Shown in pieces: positions 42,644-50,792 of a DNA stretch of 64,000 bases (positions are counted from its first letter, which is position 1; every line of letters begins with the position of its first letter). Both the position numbers and the translations under genes were made by a program. The stretch comes from Firmicutes bacterium UBA5493 (GTDB taxonomy: Bacteria; Bacillota; Limnochordia; Darwinibacteriales; Darwinibacteriaceae). The DNA lies in the NCBI GenBank assembly GCA_002424045.1, contig DIPH01000038.1:13171-77170 (forward strand). Reading direction: 5' to 3'. Under the pieces are notes generated by a model, which saw only the letters and a program-made list of their open reading frames with translations, searched no databases and was not told where the DNA came from.

Positions 42644-43183
42644 ATGGAGGTGAGAGCGATAAAAGAAGATTACGGCCTTCGCACGGAGCAAAGAGTCCTG
42701 GACGAACTCTCAAGGCGCAAGCTTCCCTGTGAGCCCCGTGTGCATATAGGAGATCTTGAGGTCGATATCTTGGTGGGTGAGCGCATCTGTGTGGAGGTCG
42801 ATGGGTATTACCACGCCCTCAAAGAAAAAGTGTCCAAGGATGCCACCAAGGAGAAGCATCTTGAATCCTTAGGTTATGTTGTTTTGCGCATCAACGCGGC
42901 AGATGCCAAGAACCGCCGCCGACTCCGGGAGTTCGCATCGTCTGTGGTAAAGGTATATGACGAGGAGAGGAACCGCGAGTCCCAGAGAGAGAAGGCCTTA
43001 ACCAGGGGGATCCCCCAGGAAGAACTCCAGCAGCTGAAAGTCAAGCTGGAAAAAGAAAGAGAAAAAGAAAAGCAAGCTGAAGAACAAGCTGAAAAACAAG
43101 AGTCCATCAGGGCCAAGAAACTCACGGATGAAGAACTCTTTTTACAAGCCATAGAGGATCTTTCAAAACGAGGAAGGAAGTAA
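42644..43183 (+). CDS. DUF559-type endonuclease-fold protein with a C-terminal coiled coil
   Basis: 179 residues from ATG 42644, which has no good ribosome site; the perfect GGAGGTGA at 42646-42653 is instead placed for a start near 42659, where only ATA is in frame. An N-terminal PD-(D/E)xK-like domain (about 5-105) shows RTEQRVLDEL, LEVDILVGERICVEVDGYYH (the EVDG..H element of Vsr/DUF559 proteins) and GYVVLRINAAD. A long Lys/Glu/Gln-rich coiled coil (QQLKVKLEKEREKEKQ) follows. Substrate unknown. It sits exactly where spoVG is expected, between purR and glmU. Confidence 0.7.
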   Translation: MEVRAIKEDYGLRTEQRVLDELSRRKLPCEPRVHIGDLEVDILVGERICVEVDGYYHALKEKVSKDATKEKHLESLGYVVLRINAADAKNRRRLREFASSVVKVYDEERNRESQREKALTRGIPQEELQQLKVKLEKEREKEKQAEEQAEKQESIRAKKLTDEELFLQAIEDLSKRGRK

Positions 43184-43227
43184 ACTAGTCTTCTCGAAGT
43201 GCTTAGTGACGTGAAGGAGGAAGAACG

Positions 43228-44229
43228 ATGGAACAAGCAGCGGCCATGATCCTAGCTGCGGGCCAAGGCTCTCGCATGCAGTCAAAGAAGGCCAAAGTCC
43301 TGCATGAGCTGGCAGGCTTAGAGATGGTAAATCATACAGTGCGCAGTGTACGACTGGCGTCCTTTGCTCCGATCATTGTAGTTGTTGGTTACCAAGCTGA
43401 CAGAGTTAAGGCCGTCCTAGATGGTGTGTCGTTGGCGGAACAAAAGGAACAGCTTGGAACGGGTCATGCCGTTGATCAGTGCCGGACGCTCTTAGAGGAT
43501 TTTGACGGACCGGTTCTGGTGACCTATGGTGATACGCCCCTCTTTCGCAGTGCGACGTTCCATAATCTCTTGGAATACCATAACCAAAGTAAGGCTGCTG
43601 CAACGATTTTGACAGCCGTATTTGCTGATCCTACAGGCTATGGCCGGGTTGTCAGGGCCAAGGGTGGCGAGGTCCTTGGCGTTGTGGAACATAAAGATGC
43701 CAATGACCAAGAGCGACAGATCAAGGAGATTAATACCGGTACCTATTGTTTCGACAGTAAGCTACTTTTTCATTACTTAACCCAAATTACACCCGCAAAC
43801 GCGCAGGCTGAGTATTATTTGCCGGATGTGCTACCCTTGATGATCAAGGGCGGCCACAAGATTGACGGGTTTGTCTTAGAGGATGCCACAGAAAGCATGG
43901 GTATTAATGATCGTATCCAGCTTGCGGAGGCGGAGGCCATTTTGCGGGACCGCATTTGCAACTATTGGCAAAGGACGGGCGTAACCATTATGGATCCCAA
44001 ATCTACTTGGATCGAATGGGATTGTCAAATTGGCCAGGATACTGTGATTTACCCGGGGAGCTTCATTCAAAAGGGGACCACAATCGGACAAGACTGCAAA
44101 ATTGGTCCCAATTGCCGCTTAGTGGAAGCACAAATTGCTGATGGCGTCATACTAGAAAACACAATTGTTGCAGGCAGGGTGGTGGCCAAGGGAGAAAAAA
44201 TTGCACCTTTTTCGTTGATGACCAAGTAA
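43228..44229 (+). CDS. glmU: GlmU-type UDP-GlcNAc pyrophosphorylase, lacking the acetyltransferase end
   Basis: 333 residues, ATG 43228 behind GAAGGAGGAAG. The uridyltransferase domain is complete: LAAGQGSRMQSKKAKVLHELAG, EQLGTGHAV, YGDTPL and the EINTGTYCF metal region. Only three or four left-handed-helix turns follow (VIYPGSFIQKGTTIGQ...CKIGPNCRLVEAQI), and the protein stops near what is residue 331 of the 456-residue E. coli enzyme. The acetyl-CoA site (the RPGA...KAGHLTYLGD region) is absent. No continuation is seen in other frames before prs, 21 bases later. It should make UDP-GlcNAc from GlcNAc-1-P but not acetylate GlcN-1-P. Confidence 0.88.
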   Translation: MEQAAAMILAAGQGSRMQSKKAKVLHELAGLEMVNHTVRSVRLASFAPIIVVVGYQADRVKAVLDGVSLAEQKEQLGTGHAVDQCRTLLEDFDGPVLVTYGDTPLFRSATFHNLLEYHNQSKAAATILTAVFADPTGYGRVVRAKGGEVLGVVEHKDANDQERQIKEINTGTYCFDSKLLFHYLTQITPANAQAEYYLPDVLPLMIKGGHKIDGFVLEDATESMGINDRIQLAEAEAILRDRICNYWQRTGVTIMDPKSTWIEWDCQIGQDTVIYPGSFIQKGTTIGQDCKIGPNCRLVEAQIADGVILENTIVAGRVVAKGEKIAPFSLMTK

Positions 44230-44250
44230 AATGGAGGGTACAGAGCCAAC

Positions 44251-45198
44251 ATGAGACAGGCTAGTAAGAGATTGAAGGTGTTTTCGGGGAATGCTAATAG
44301 GGAGTTAGCTCTCGATATCTGTCGATACCTAGGTTTAGAACTGGGATTATCTGAGTTATATCGCTTTAAAGACGGCGAAATACGCTGTAGGATCGGGGAG
44401 ACGGTGCGCGGATCCGAAGTCTATATTATACAGCCGTTGAATTACCCTTCCGCAGAGCATATCATGGAGCTCTTAATTATGATTGATGCCATGAAGAGGG
44501 CATCGGCTAAAGTGGTTTGTGCTGTTATTCCTTACTATGCGTATGCTCGTCAAGACCGCAAAGCCCAACCGCGGGATCCGATTTCAGCCAAGCTCTTGGC
44601 TAATGTCCTTACCGCAGCAGGGGCTGATCGGGTAGTAACCTTAGATTTACATGCAGGACAAATTCAGGGATTTTTTGATATTCCTGTGGACAATCTAAAA
44701 GGTATACCCATCATTGCCGAGTACTTGATACAAAAGAAGCTAAAAGATGTTATTGTAGTCTCTCCTGATGTGGGCGGCGTGGTTCGCTCTAGGGAACTTG
44801 CCGATCGTCTCCATTGCGGGCTGGCCATTGTAGATAAGCGTCGTCCGGAGCCCAACATGGCCCAAGTGATGAATCTTATTGGCGATGTAGAGGGCAAGAC
44901 GGCAGTTCTCATTGATGACATGATCGACACAGGCGGAACCATTGTAAATGCGGGCAATGCCCTTTTAGATAAGGGAGCGAGGGCTGTTTATGCCTGCTGT
45001 ACCCATGCCGTTTTCTCAGACCCAGCTGTAGACATTATGCAGAATAGTCCTCTGAAAGAAGTGATTGTGACAGACAGTATTCATTTGCCTGTGGAGAAGC
45101 AAATTCCGAAGGTCACAGTCCTTTCCGTAGCTCCCCTCTTGGCCGAGGCGATTCGGAGGATCTTCGAAGAAATACCCGTAAGCATGTTGTTTGACTAA
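44251..45198 (+). CDS. prs: Ribose-phosphate pyrophosphokinase
   Basis: 315 residues, ATG 44251 behind TGGAGGGTAC. Prs makes PRPP for purine, pyrimidine, His, Trp and NAD synthesis. KVFSGNANRELALDIC, the flexible loop YARQDRKAQPRDPISAKLLA, the DLHAGQIQGFF motif and the PRPP loop AVLIDDMIDTGGT are standard. It follows glmU as in nearly all Firmicutes. The end of the gene contains the -35 box for rplY. Confidence 0.97.
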   Translation: MRQASKRLKVFSGNANRELALDICRYLGLELGLSELYRFKDGEIRCRIGETVRGSEVYIIQPLNYPSAEHIMELLIMIDAMKRASAKVVCAVIPYYAYARQDRKAQPRDPISAKLLANVLTAAGADRVVTLDLHAGQIQGFFDIPVDNLKGIPIIAEYLIQKKLKDVIVVSPDVGGVVRSRELADRLHCGLAIVDKRRPEPNMAQVMNLIGDVEGKTAVLIDDMIDTGGTIVNAGNALLDKGARAVYACCTHAVFSDPAVDIMQNSPLKEVIVTDSIHLPVEKQIPKVTVLSVAPLLAEAIRRIFEEIPVSMLFD

Positions 45199-45219
45199 AC
45201 CTTGCAAGAATGGTATTAT
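45191..45219 (+). promoter_or_regulatory. SigA-type promoter of rplY
   Basis: TTGACT at 45191-45196 overlaps the last codons of prs; TATTAT at 45214-45219 has a TGG extension. Spacer 17. Confidence 0.75.
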
Positions 45220-45248
45220 AAGTCGGATGGAAAGGAGGCAGCGAAAAA

Positions 45249-45890
45249 ATGGCAAATTACCAGCTATCCGTGGAAGAGAGAACCCAAACCGGTAAATCCT
45301 ATGCTCGGAAACTCAGAGCGAATGGAAAGATTCCTGCAGTTATATATGGCTCCGGGAAAGAGTCCGCAAGTGTTGAAGTGGGCATTCGCGACGTAGAGAA
45401 GGCACTGGCTGCCCATGGCAGTCTCATTGACTTAAACCTTAAGGGAGCGAGCAGGACTGTCTTAGTGAAAGACATGCATCGCGATCCGGTGCGGGGTACA
45501 TTGCAACATGTAGACTTCCATGAAATTGATCTGACCAAGAAGTTAGAAATCACTGTACCCATTCGGGTGGTGGGTGAAGATCGGCGTCCTAATGACGGTG
45601 GTGTTGTTCAAATTCTACTTTGGGAAGTCGAGGTACTCTGCTTACCGACAGACATTCCTGAGTCCATCACGGTTGATGTGAGCGAAGTCGAATTAGAGAA
45701 CACGATCAACGTTGGGCAATTGGATCTACCCTCCGGTGTGGAAGTGCTCGTAGATGCTGACGAAGCTGTTTTGAAAGTTGGTATTCCAGCTGAAGTGGAT
45801 CTCGGTGAAGAAGACGTTGATGAGCTTGCTGACGGCGAAGAAGCTGAAGCAGACGCAGAGCCAGAAGCTGTTGAGGAAGAAGCCGAATAA
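45249..45890 (+). CDS. rplY: 50S ribosomal protein L25/general stress protein Ctc
   Basis: 213 residues, ATG 45249 behind GGAAAGGAGGC. The N-terminal L25 domain (about 4-92, RTQTGKSYARKLRANGKIPAVIYG, DPVRGTLQHVDFHEI) binds 5S rRNA; a beta-rich TL5/Ctc C-domain follows (about 98-185), and the last 30 residues are almost only Glu, Asp and Ala. The long form is the norm in Firmicutes, where the gene lies between prs and pth. Confidence 0.95.
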   Translation: MANYQLSVEERTQTGKSYARKLRANGKIPAVIYGSGKESASVEVGIRDVEKALAAHGSLIDLNLKGASRTVLVKDMHRDPVRGTLQHVDFHEIDLTKKLEITVPIRVVGEDRRPNDGGVVQILLWEVEVLCLPTDIPESITVDVSEVELENTINVGQLDLPSGVEVLVDADEAVLKVGIPAEVDLGEEDVDELADGEEAEADAEPEAVEEEAE

Positions 45891-45910
45891 CCATCGGATG
45901 GAACTAGGTA

Positions 45911-45942
45911 CGCACAGTGCGCTATGTCACTGTGCGTTTCTT
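45911..45942 (+). terminator. Intrinsic terminator of rplY
   Basis: CGCACAGTG and CACTGTGCG form a 9-bp stem with an 8-base loop, followed by TTTCTTC. Confidence 0.8.
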
Positions 45943-45953
45943 CTGATCCCGTG

Positions 45954-45985
45954 CTGAATGCTTCGCATTCAGCAGCATTCAGCAG
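45954..45985. repeat. CTGAATGC hairpin and adjacent partial copy
   Basis: CTGAATGC-TTC-GCATTCAG is a perfect 8-bp hairpin, followed at once by a second GCATTCAGCAG, in the pth leader. It has no T run. Its core (GAATGC/GCATTC) recurs in the long hairpin at 53224-53263 near hup. Confidence 0.55.
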
Positions 45986-45999
45986 TAGGAGGGAGGTTA

Positions 46000-46590
46000 G
46001 TGTTACCGTTGAGAGTCATAGTGGGCCTTGGAAATCCAGGACTACGCTACGCCCAGACGCGGCATAATCTAGGTTTTTGGGTCATCGACCGCCTCAGTGA
46101 GAGGCTGGGGATTTCCCTGACGAAGCATAAGTTCGGGGCCAAATATGGCGCGGCTCTTTTTCGTAGCCAGCGCATTATGCTAGTAAAACCCCAGAGCTTT
46201 ATGAATCGAAGCGGGCGGTCGGTAGCGGATGTAATGAACTTTTATCAATTAGATCTCGACAATCTCTTGGTCGTCTACGATGATATGGACTTGGCTCCAG
46301 GCTCCCTCAGGGTGAAGGGTTCGGGTAGTGCAGGCGGTCATAAGGGAATGGGCGATATTATTCAGCATCTAGGGAGTGACAACTTTCCTCGTCTGCGTGT
46401 AGGCGTGGGTCAGCCTCCTCCCTTTGTGAGCGCGGCTGATTATGTATTGCAGGGAATAGATGCCGCCGAAACAAAAATACTAGAAGAGGCAGCAACAAGG
46501 GCCGCCCAGGCCGCGGAGATGTGGCTGCAAGAAGACATACTCTCTGTGATGAATCTTTACAACCGAAAACAAACGAAGATGGAGACCTGA
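46000..46590 (+). CDS. pth: Peptidyl-tRNA hydrolase
   Basis: 196 residues from GTG 46000, six bases after AGGAGGG. Pth frees tRNAs from stalled peptides. VIVGLGNPGLRYAQTRHNLGFWV includes the catalytic His; KPQSFMNRSGRSVADVM, the catalytic Asp in VVYDDMDLAPG, and GSAGGHKGMGDI are all present. In Bacillus the same gene is known as spoVC, since its loss blocks sporulation. mfd follows 19 bases later. Confidence 0.96.
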   Translation: MLPLRVIVGLGNPGLRYAQTRHNLGFWVIDRLSERLGISLTKHKFGAKYGAALFRSQRIMLVKPQSFMNRSGRSVADVMNFYQLDLDNLLVVYDDMDLAPGSLRVKGSGSAGGHKGMGDIIQHLGSDNFPRLRVGVGQPPPFVSAADYVLQGIDAAETKILEEAATRAAQAAEMWLQEDILSVMNLYNRKQTKMET

Positions 46591-46609
46591 CCGGAAGGGG
46601 GAATGTATA

Positions 46610-49600
46610 TTGTCTCTACAAGGTCTAGTAGACTTGATGCGTCAGAGTAAGGAAGTGGGACACGCAGCCAAACAGGGCCAGCTCATCACCGGTCTCTCGG
46701 GAGGACAGCGCTCGGTATTCTTGAGCACCATCTACGACCCTGACAAAGTGATGCTGGTGGTGACAGCAAGCCAAGTGCAGGCAGAACGACTCGCAGCAGA
46801 CTTTGCTGGCTTGCTTCCAGAGGCAAAGATCCTCGTCTGGGAAGGCAACGAGCTCATGCCCCACGAAGAAGCGCCCACAGCCTTAGATTTGCGATGGAGT
46901 AGGCTAGAGGTCCTGCAGGACGGATACAGAGTTGGAACAATTATTCTGGCACCGGTGACGGGCTTGTTAGAAGGCCTGCTTGCTCCAGAACGTCTTAGAA
47001 ATTCAGAATTTTCTATTAACCTGGACTCTCGGCTAAACCTTGACGAAGTGGCAGCCTCTCTCGTCGCCTTAGGCTATGAGCGTGTGCCCTTAGTAGAGAA
47101 TTTTGGTCAATTTAGTATAAGGGGTGGGATTCTAGATGTGGCCCCCTCCTATAATCGCCAGCCTGTGCGCATCGAGCTCTTTGGCGACGAAGTTGATTCT
47201 ATGCGCATCTTTGACTTCACCACGCAAAAATCTTTGGAGAACATCCAAGAGGTTACGATTAAAGCTGCTCGGGAGACCCTTTATGATCCAAACAACCTAG
47301 AGCAGATCAAAGACTCTATTTGGCGAGAAGTGCAAATCCAGAGTGAACGCCTTTATAAACTGAACCTGGCCCAGGAAGCCGATGACCTTCTGGCACAAGG
47401 AGCGCGCCATTTAGAAGCCTTTGACCAACAGGGATATTTTCCCGGCATGGATCAATACAAAGGATTTTTTGGAGATATCGTCACCCTCCTAGATTACTTT
47501 CCCAAAGATACCGTCGTTGTCCTTGATGAACCTGTCCGCCTTAAAGAAGCAGCCGCCAACAGCTCCATGGAAATTGGCGAGAATTTTGGGCAACTTCTCA
47601 AGCGCGGGCGGATTCTTAGTAGTCTAAGTAAACTCTACTGGGATTGGAACGAGCTCTTCTCAAAATTTCAAGACTATGATCCCCTGTACCTCTCTGTCCT
47701 AGGCAAGAGGGTGGCAGGAATGGAGGCTTTAAGCACAACCTCTGTGAACCTCCGCATGCCTGAACATTTTGGAGGTAGTATTGAGCGGATGCTGCGACGT
47801 GTCAAACAGCTCCGCAAAGAGCATTACCGCATCTTGATGTTGGTGTCCTCCAAAGACCGTGGACAGCGCCTCTTAGAACTTCTCCATGATGATGGTGTTC
47901 CGGCCGTCTATGTCGATGAGCTAAAGAAGGAACTCCAAATTGGCAGTTGCGTGATTACCACAGGTAGCCTAGAGACCGGATTTGAGTTTTCAAGCTTCAA
48001 AATGGCGGTTTTCACCGAGCTTGAGCTCTATGGGAGCCAAAAGACGAAGCCTAGACCCACTAAGGTCGAAGAGGGCTTACGCCTCACCCCCCAAGAGTTA
48101 AGGATTGGGGATTATGTGGTCCACATCAATCACGGTATTGGTCGATATTTGGGTATCGAGGTTCTCCAGGTGGACAATCGGTCCAAGGACTATTTATATA
48201 TTCGTTATGCAGGGGAAGACAGGCTTTATGTACCCACCGACCAGATTCACCTTCTGCAACGCTACGTTGGCATGGAGGAAGGTGCCCCTCGCCTTTCTAA
48301 GCTCGGAGGAAACGAATGGGCCCGGGTTAAAAAGCGCGCCAAGGAATCGGTTCAAGAAATGGCGGAAGGTCTGATCAAACTCTATGCTGAGCGGGAGGCT
48401 GTCAGCGGATTTGCTTTCCCAGAAGATACTCCCTGGCAAAGAGATCTGGAAAACTCTTTCCCCTATCAAGAAACCCCCGATCAAATCCAGGCCATTGCTG
48501 CGGTGAAAAAAGACATGGAAAGACCACGCCCCATGGATAGGCTCCTCTGCGGCGACGTGGGCTATGGCAAGACAGAAGTTGCTATTAGGGCTGCCTTTAA
48601 GGCGGTGGCAAGTAGTAAGCAGGTGGCGGTCTTGGTACCCACCACAATTTTAGCCCAGCAGCATCACCGCACCTTTGAAGAGCGCTTTGAGGGTTTTCCC
48701 ATTAATATTGCTGTGGCCAGCCGTTTTCAGTCCCAGGCAGAGGTCTCAAGGACCTTGAAGGGGGTGAAAAAGGGTACGGTTGATGTGATCATAGGTACCC
48801 ACCGCCTTCTTTCGAAGGATGTGACCTTTAAGGCCTTAGGTTTAGTGATTGTCGACGAGGAGCAACGCTTTGGGGTGGCTCAAAAAGAAAGGCTCAAGGA
48901 ACTGAGTACCAATGTGGATGTGTTGACCCTGTCGGCAACTCCCATCCCCCGGACGTTACACATGGCTATGGTTGGCGTGAGGGACATGAGTGTCATTGAA
49001 ACGCCTCCAGAGGATCGCTATCCCATCCGTACCTATGTGGTGGAATATGATGAGCAGCTCATTCGCCAAGCCATTTTACGTGAATTGGCCAGGCAAGGCC
49101 AGGTGTACTTTGTCCACAACCGGGTCCAGTCTATCGATTATGTCTATAGTGAACTTTCAAAGCTCGTTCCCGAGGCCAGAATTGCCATCGCCCACGGGCA
49201 AATGGATGAGTCTGTCCTCGAGAGGGTGATGCTGGACTTTTATCATGGTGAGTTTGACATTCTCCTTTGCACCACCATTATTGAAACCGGCATGGATATT
49301 GGCAATGTCAACACCTTGATCATTGATAATGCCGACTACTTAGGGCTGGCACAACTCTATCAGCTGCGGGGACGGGTAGGGCGCACCAATCGCGTCGCCT
49401 ACGCCTACTTCACCCATCGTAAAGATAAAGTCCTTTCCGAAGACGCGGAAAAGCGCCTGGGTGCCATTAAGGAGTTTACCGAACTTGGTTCAGGTATCAA
49501 GATTGCCATGCGGGATCTGGAAATACGCGGCGCAGGAAATCTCCTAGGACCGGAGCAGCATGGCTTCATTGCCTCTGTAGGTTTTGAGCTCTACTGTAAG

Positions 49601-50101
49601 CTTCTCGAGGAGGCCATCTCCGAGCTAAAAGGTACGGATGAAGAGAAGCCGTCCCTGCCCGATCCTGTCTTGGATTTGCAGGTGGATGCCTATATCGATG
49701 ACAGTTACGTTTCGGATCCAGCTCAAAAAGTGGGGCTCTATCAGAAAATTATTTCCTTAGATACTCTGGAAGACTGTGATGACTTAGAGGAGGAAATCCA
49801 GGATCGCTTTGGCGATTTGCCCGATGCGGTGCGAAATCTCTTGCAGATTGCTAGAATCAAGATCCTAGCCCGCTTAGTGGGGATTGGTAGTATTTCTGTG
49901 CGGGCCACGAAGTTTCAGTTGAAATTCCTAGAAGGGCTCGCCATCGATGCGAATAAATATGCCGCCCTGCACACCAAATATCGAGGGAGAATCTCCTATC
50001 GCCATGGGCGCGTTGGCCAGTTGCTGGTGGAAAAGGATAAAGAGGACGGGCGGGCCTTAGCGTTTCTAGCTGAGGTATTGTCTGCTTGCGCCAGTGAATA
50101 A
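46610..50101 (+). CDS. mfd: Transcription-repair coupling factor Mfd
   Basis: 1163 residues, TTG 46610 behind GGAAGGGGGA. Mfd pushes stalled RNA polymerase off DNA and recruits UvrA. Regions in order: UvrB-like module (with FSIRGGILDVAPSYNRQPVRIELFG), the RNA-polymerase-interacting CarD-like domain (about 490-560, RIGDYVVHINHGIGRYLGIE), a superfamily 2 translocase (RLLCGDVGYGKTEVA, VDEEQRFGV, TLSATPIPRTLHMAM, QLRGRVGRTNRVAYAY) and the C-terminal TRCF domain that masks the UvrA site. Full length for the family. Confidence 0.97.
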   Translation: MSLQGLVDLMRQSKEVGHAAKQGQLITGLSGGQRSVFLSTIYDPDKVMLVVTASQVQAERLAADFAGLLPEAKILVWEGNELMPHEEAPTALDLRWSRLEVLQDGYRVGTIILAPVTGLLEGLLAPERLRNSEFSINLDSRLNLDEVAASLVALGYERVPLVENFGQFSIRGGILDVAPSYNRQPVRIELFGDEVDSMRIFDFTTQKSLENIQEVTIKAARETLYDPNNLEQIKDSIWREVQIQSERLYKLNLAQEADDLLAQGARHLEAFDQQGYFPGMDQYKGFFGDIVTLLDYFPKDTVVVLDEPVRLKEAAANSSMEIGENFGQLLKRGRILSSLSKLYWDWNELFSKFQDYDPLYLSVLGKRVAGMEALSTTSVNLRMPEHFGGSIERMLRRVKQLRKEHYRILMLVSSKDRGQRLLELLHDDGVPAVYVDELKKELQIGSCVITTGSLETGFEFSSFKMAVFTELELYGSQKTKPRPTKVEEGLRLTPQELRIGDYVVHINHGIGRYLGIEVLQVDNRSKDYLYIRYAGEDRLYVPTDQIHLLQRYVGMEEGAPRLSKLGGNEWARVKKRAKESVQEMAEGLIKLYAEREAVSGFAFPEDTPWQRDLENSFPYQETPDQIQAIAAVKKDMERPRPMDRLLCGDVGYGKTEVAIRAAFKAVASSKQVAVLVPTTILAQQHHRTFEERFEGFPINIAVASRFQSQAEVSRTLKGVKKGTVDVIIGTHRLLSKDVTFKALGLVIVDEEQRFGVAQKERLKELSTNVDVLTLSATPIPRTLHMAMVGVRDMSVIETPPEDRYPIRTYVVEYDEQLIRQAILRELARQGQVYFVHNRVQSIDYVYSELSKLVPEARIAIAHGQMDESVLERVMLDFYHGEFDILLCTTIIETGMDIGNVNTLIIDNADYLGLAQLYQLRGRVGRTNRVAYAYFTHRKDKVLSEDAEKRLGAIKEFTELGSGIKIAMRDLEIRGAGNLLGPEQHGFIASVGFELYCKLLEEAISELKGTDEEKPSLPDPVLDLQVDAYIDDSYVSDPAQKVGLYQKIISLDTLEDCDDLEEEIQDRFGDLPDAVRNLLQIARIKILARLVGIGSISVRATKFQLKFLEGLAIDANKYAALHTKYRGRISYRHGRVGQLLVEKDKEDGRALAFLAEVLSACASE

Positions 50102-50158
50102 AAGTGGTAGCCTGCGCTAATACTAACCCCAAGCTAACTCTAGAAAAGGGGTGTGACA

Positions 50159-50692
50159 TTGAAAGCAACTGGAATAGTTCGACGCATTGACGATCTGGGA
50201 CGTGTAGTCATCCCCAAAGAAATTCGCCGCACGTTGCGCATCCGCGAAGGAGATCCCCTGGAGATTTTTGTTGATCGAGATGGGGAAGTAATTTTAAAGA
50301 AGTATTCGCCCATAGGAGAACTGGGGGATTTTGCTCAGGAGTATTCTGATTCTTTGTATGAGACTACAGGTCATGTGGCCATAATTACAGACCGGGATGC
50401 AGTGGTGGCAATTTCTGGTGCTCCCAAGAAGCAATGGATGGATAAGGCCATTGTAGCCGTGGTAGAGGAGGCTATGGAATCAAGGCGCAGTATAACCACA
50501 AGAAAGGGAGAACGTTCCGATGACGAAGAATGGGATTTTGCCATGCAGGTGATAGCCCCGATCATCTCGGAAGGGGACCCCATTGGAACCGTGATTCTTG
50601 GTACCGGTGAGACGAATCGCCAGTTAGGTGAATTGGAACTAAAACTTTGTGAAACGGCAGCCGGTTTTTTGGCCAAACAAATGGAGCAATAA
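50159..50692 (+). CDS. spoVT: Stage V sporulation protein T (AbrB-type regulator)
   Basis: 177 residues from TTG 50159 (MKATGIVRRIDDLGRVVIPKEIRR), as in Bacillus; a GTG at 50153 is the alternative. A swapped-hairpin AbrB DNA-binding domain (1-50) is followed by a GAF-like domain (about 55-177) ending ETAAGFLAKQMEQ. SpoVT adjusts SigG-dependent genes in the forespore. The N-terminal 45 residues are nearly identical to the Bacillus protein, so orthology is secure. It lies between mfd and the flippase gene, the Bacillus order. Confidence 0.95.
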   Translation: MKATGIVRRIDDLGRVVIPKEIRRTLRIREGDPLEIFVDRDGEVILKKYSPIGELGDFAQEYSDSLYETTGHVAIITDRDAVVAISGAPKKQWMDKAIVAVVEEAMESRRSITTRKGERSDDEEWDFAMQVIAPIISEGDPIGTVILGTGETNRQLGELELKLCETAAGFLAKQMEQ

Positions 50693-50792
50693 AAGTAGCC
50701 ATAACAGAAACAGACGGTAGAAAAACTCTTGGACTCCTCATAACCTGTATCGTCCCTGCGTAAGCATTAATAGCGAAGGGAAGGCGTGGGAT

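Noticed and set aside
43228..44250. glmU as a frameshifted pseudogene
   Set aside because: No glmU-like C-terminal sequence continues in any frame after 44229, and the spacing to prs is normal, so a clean short gene is more likely.
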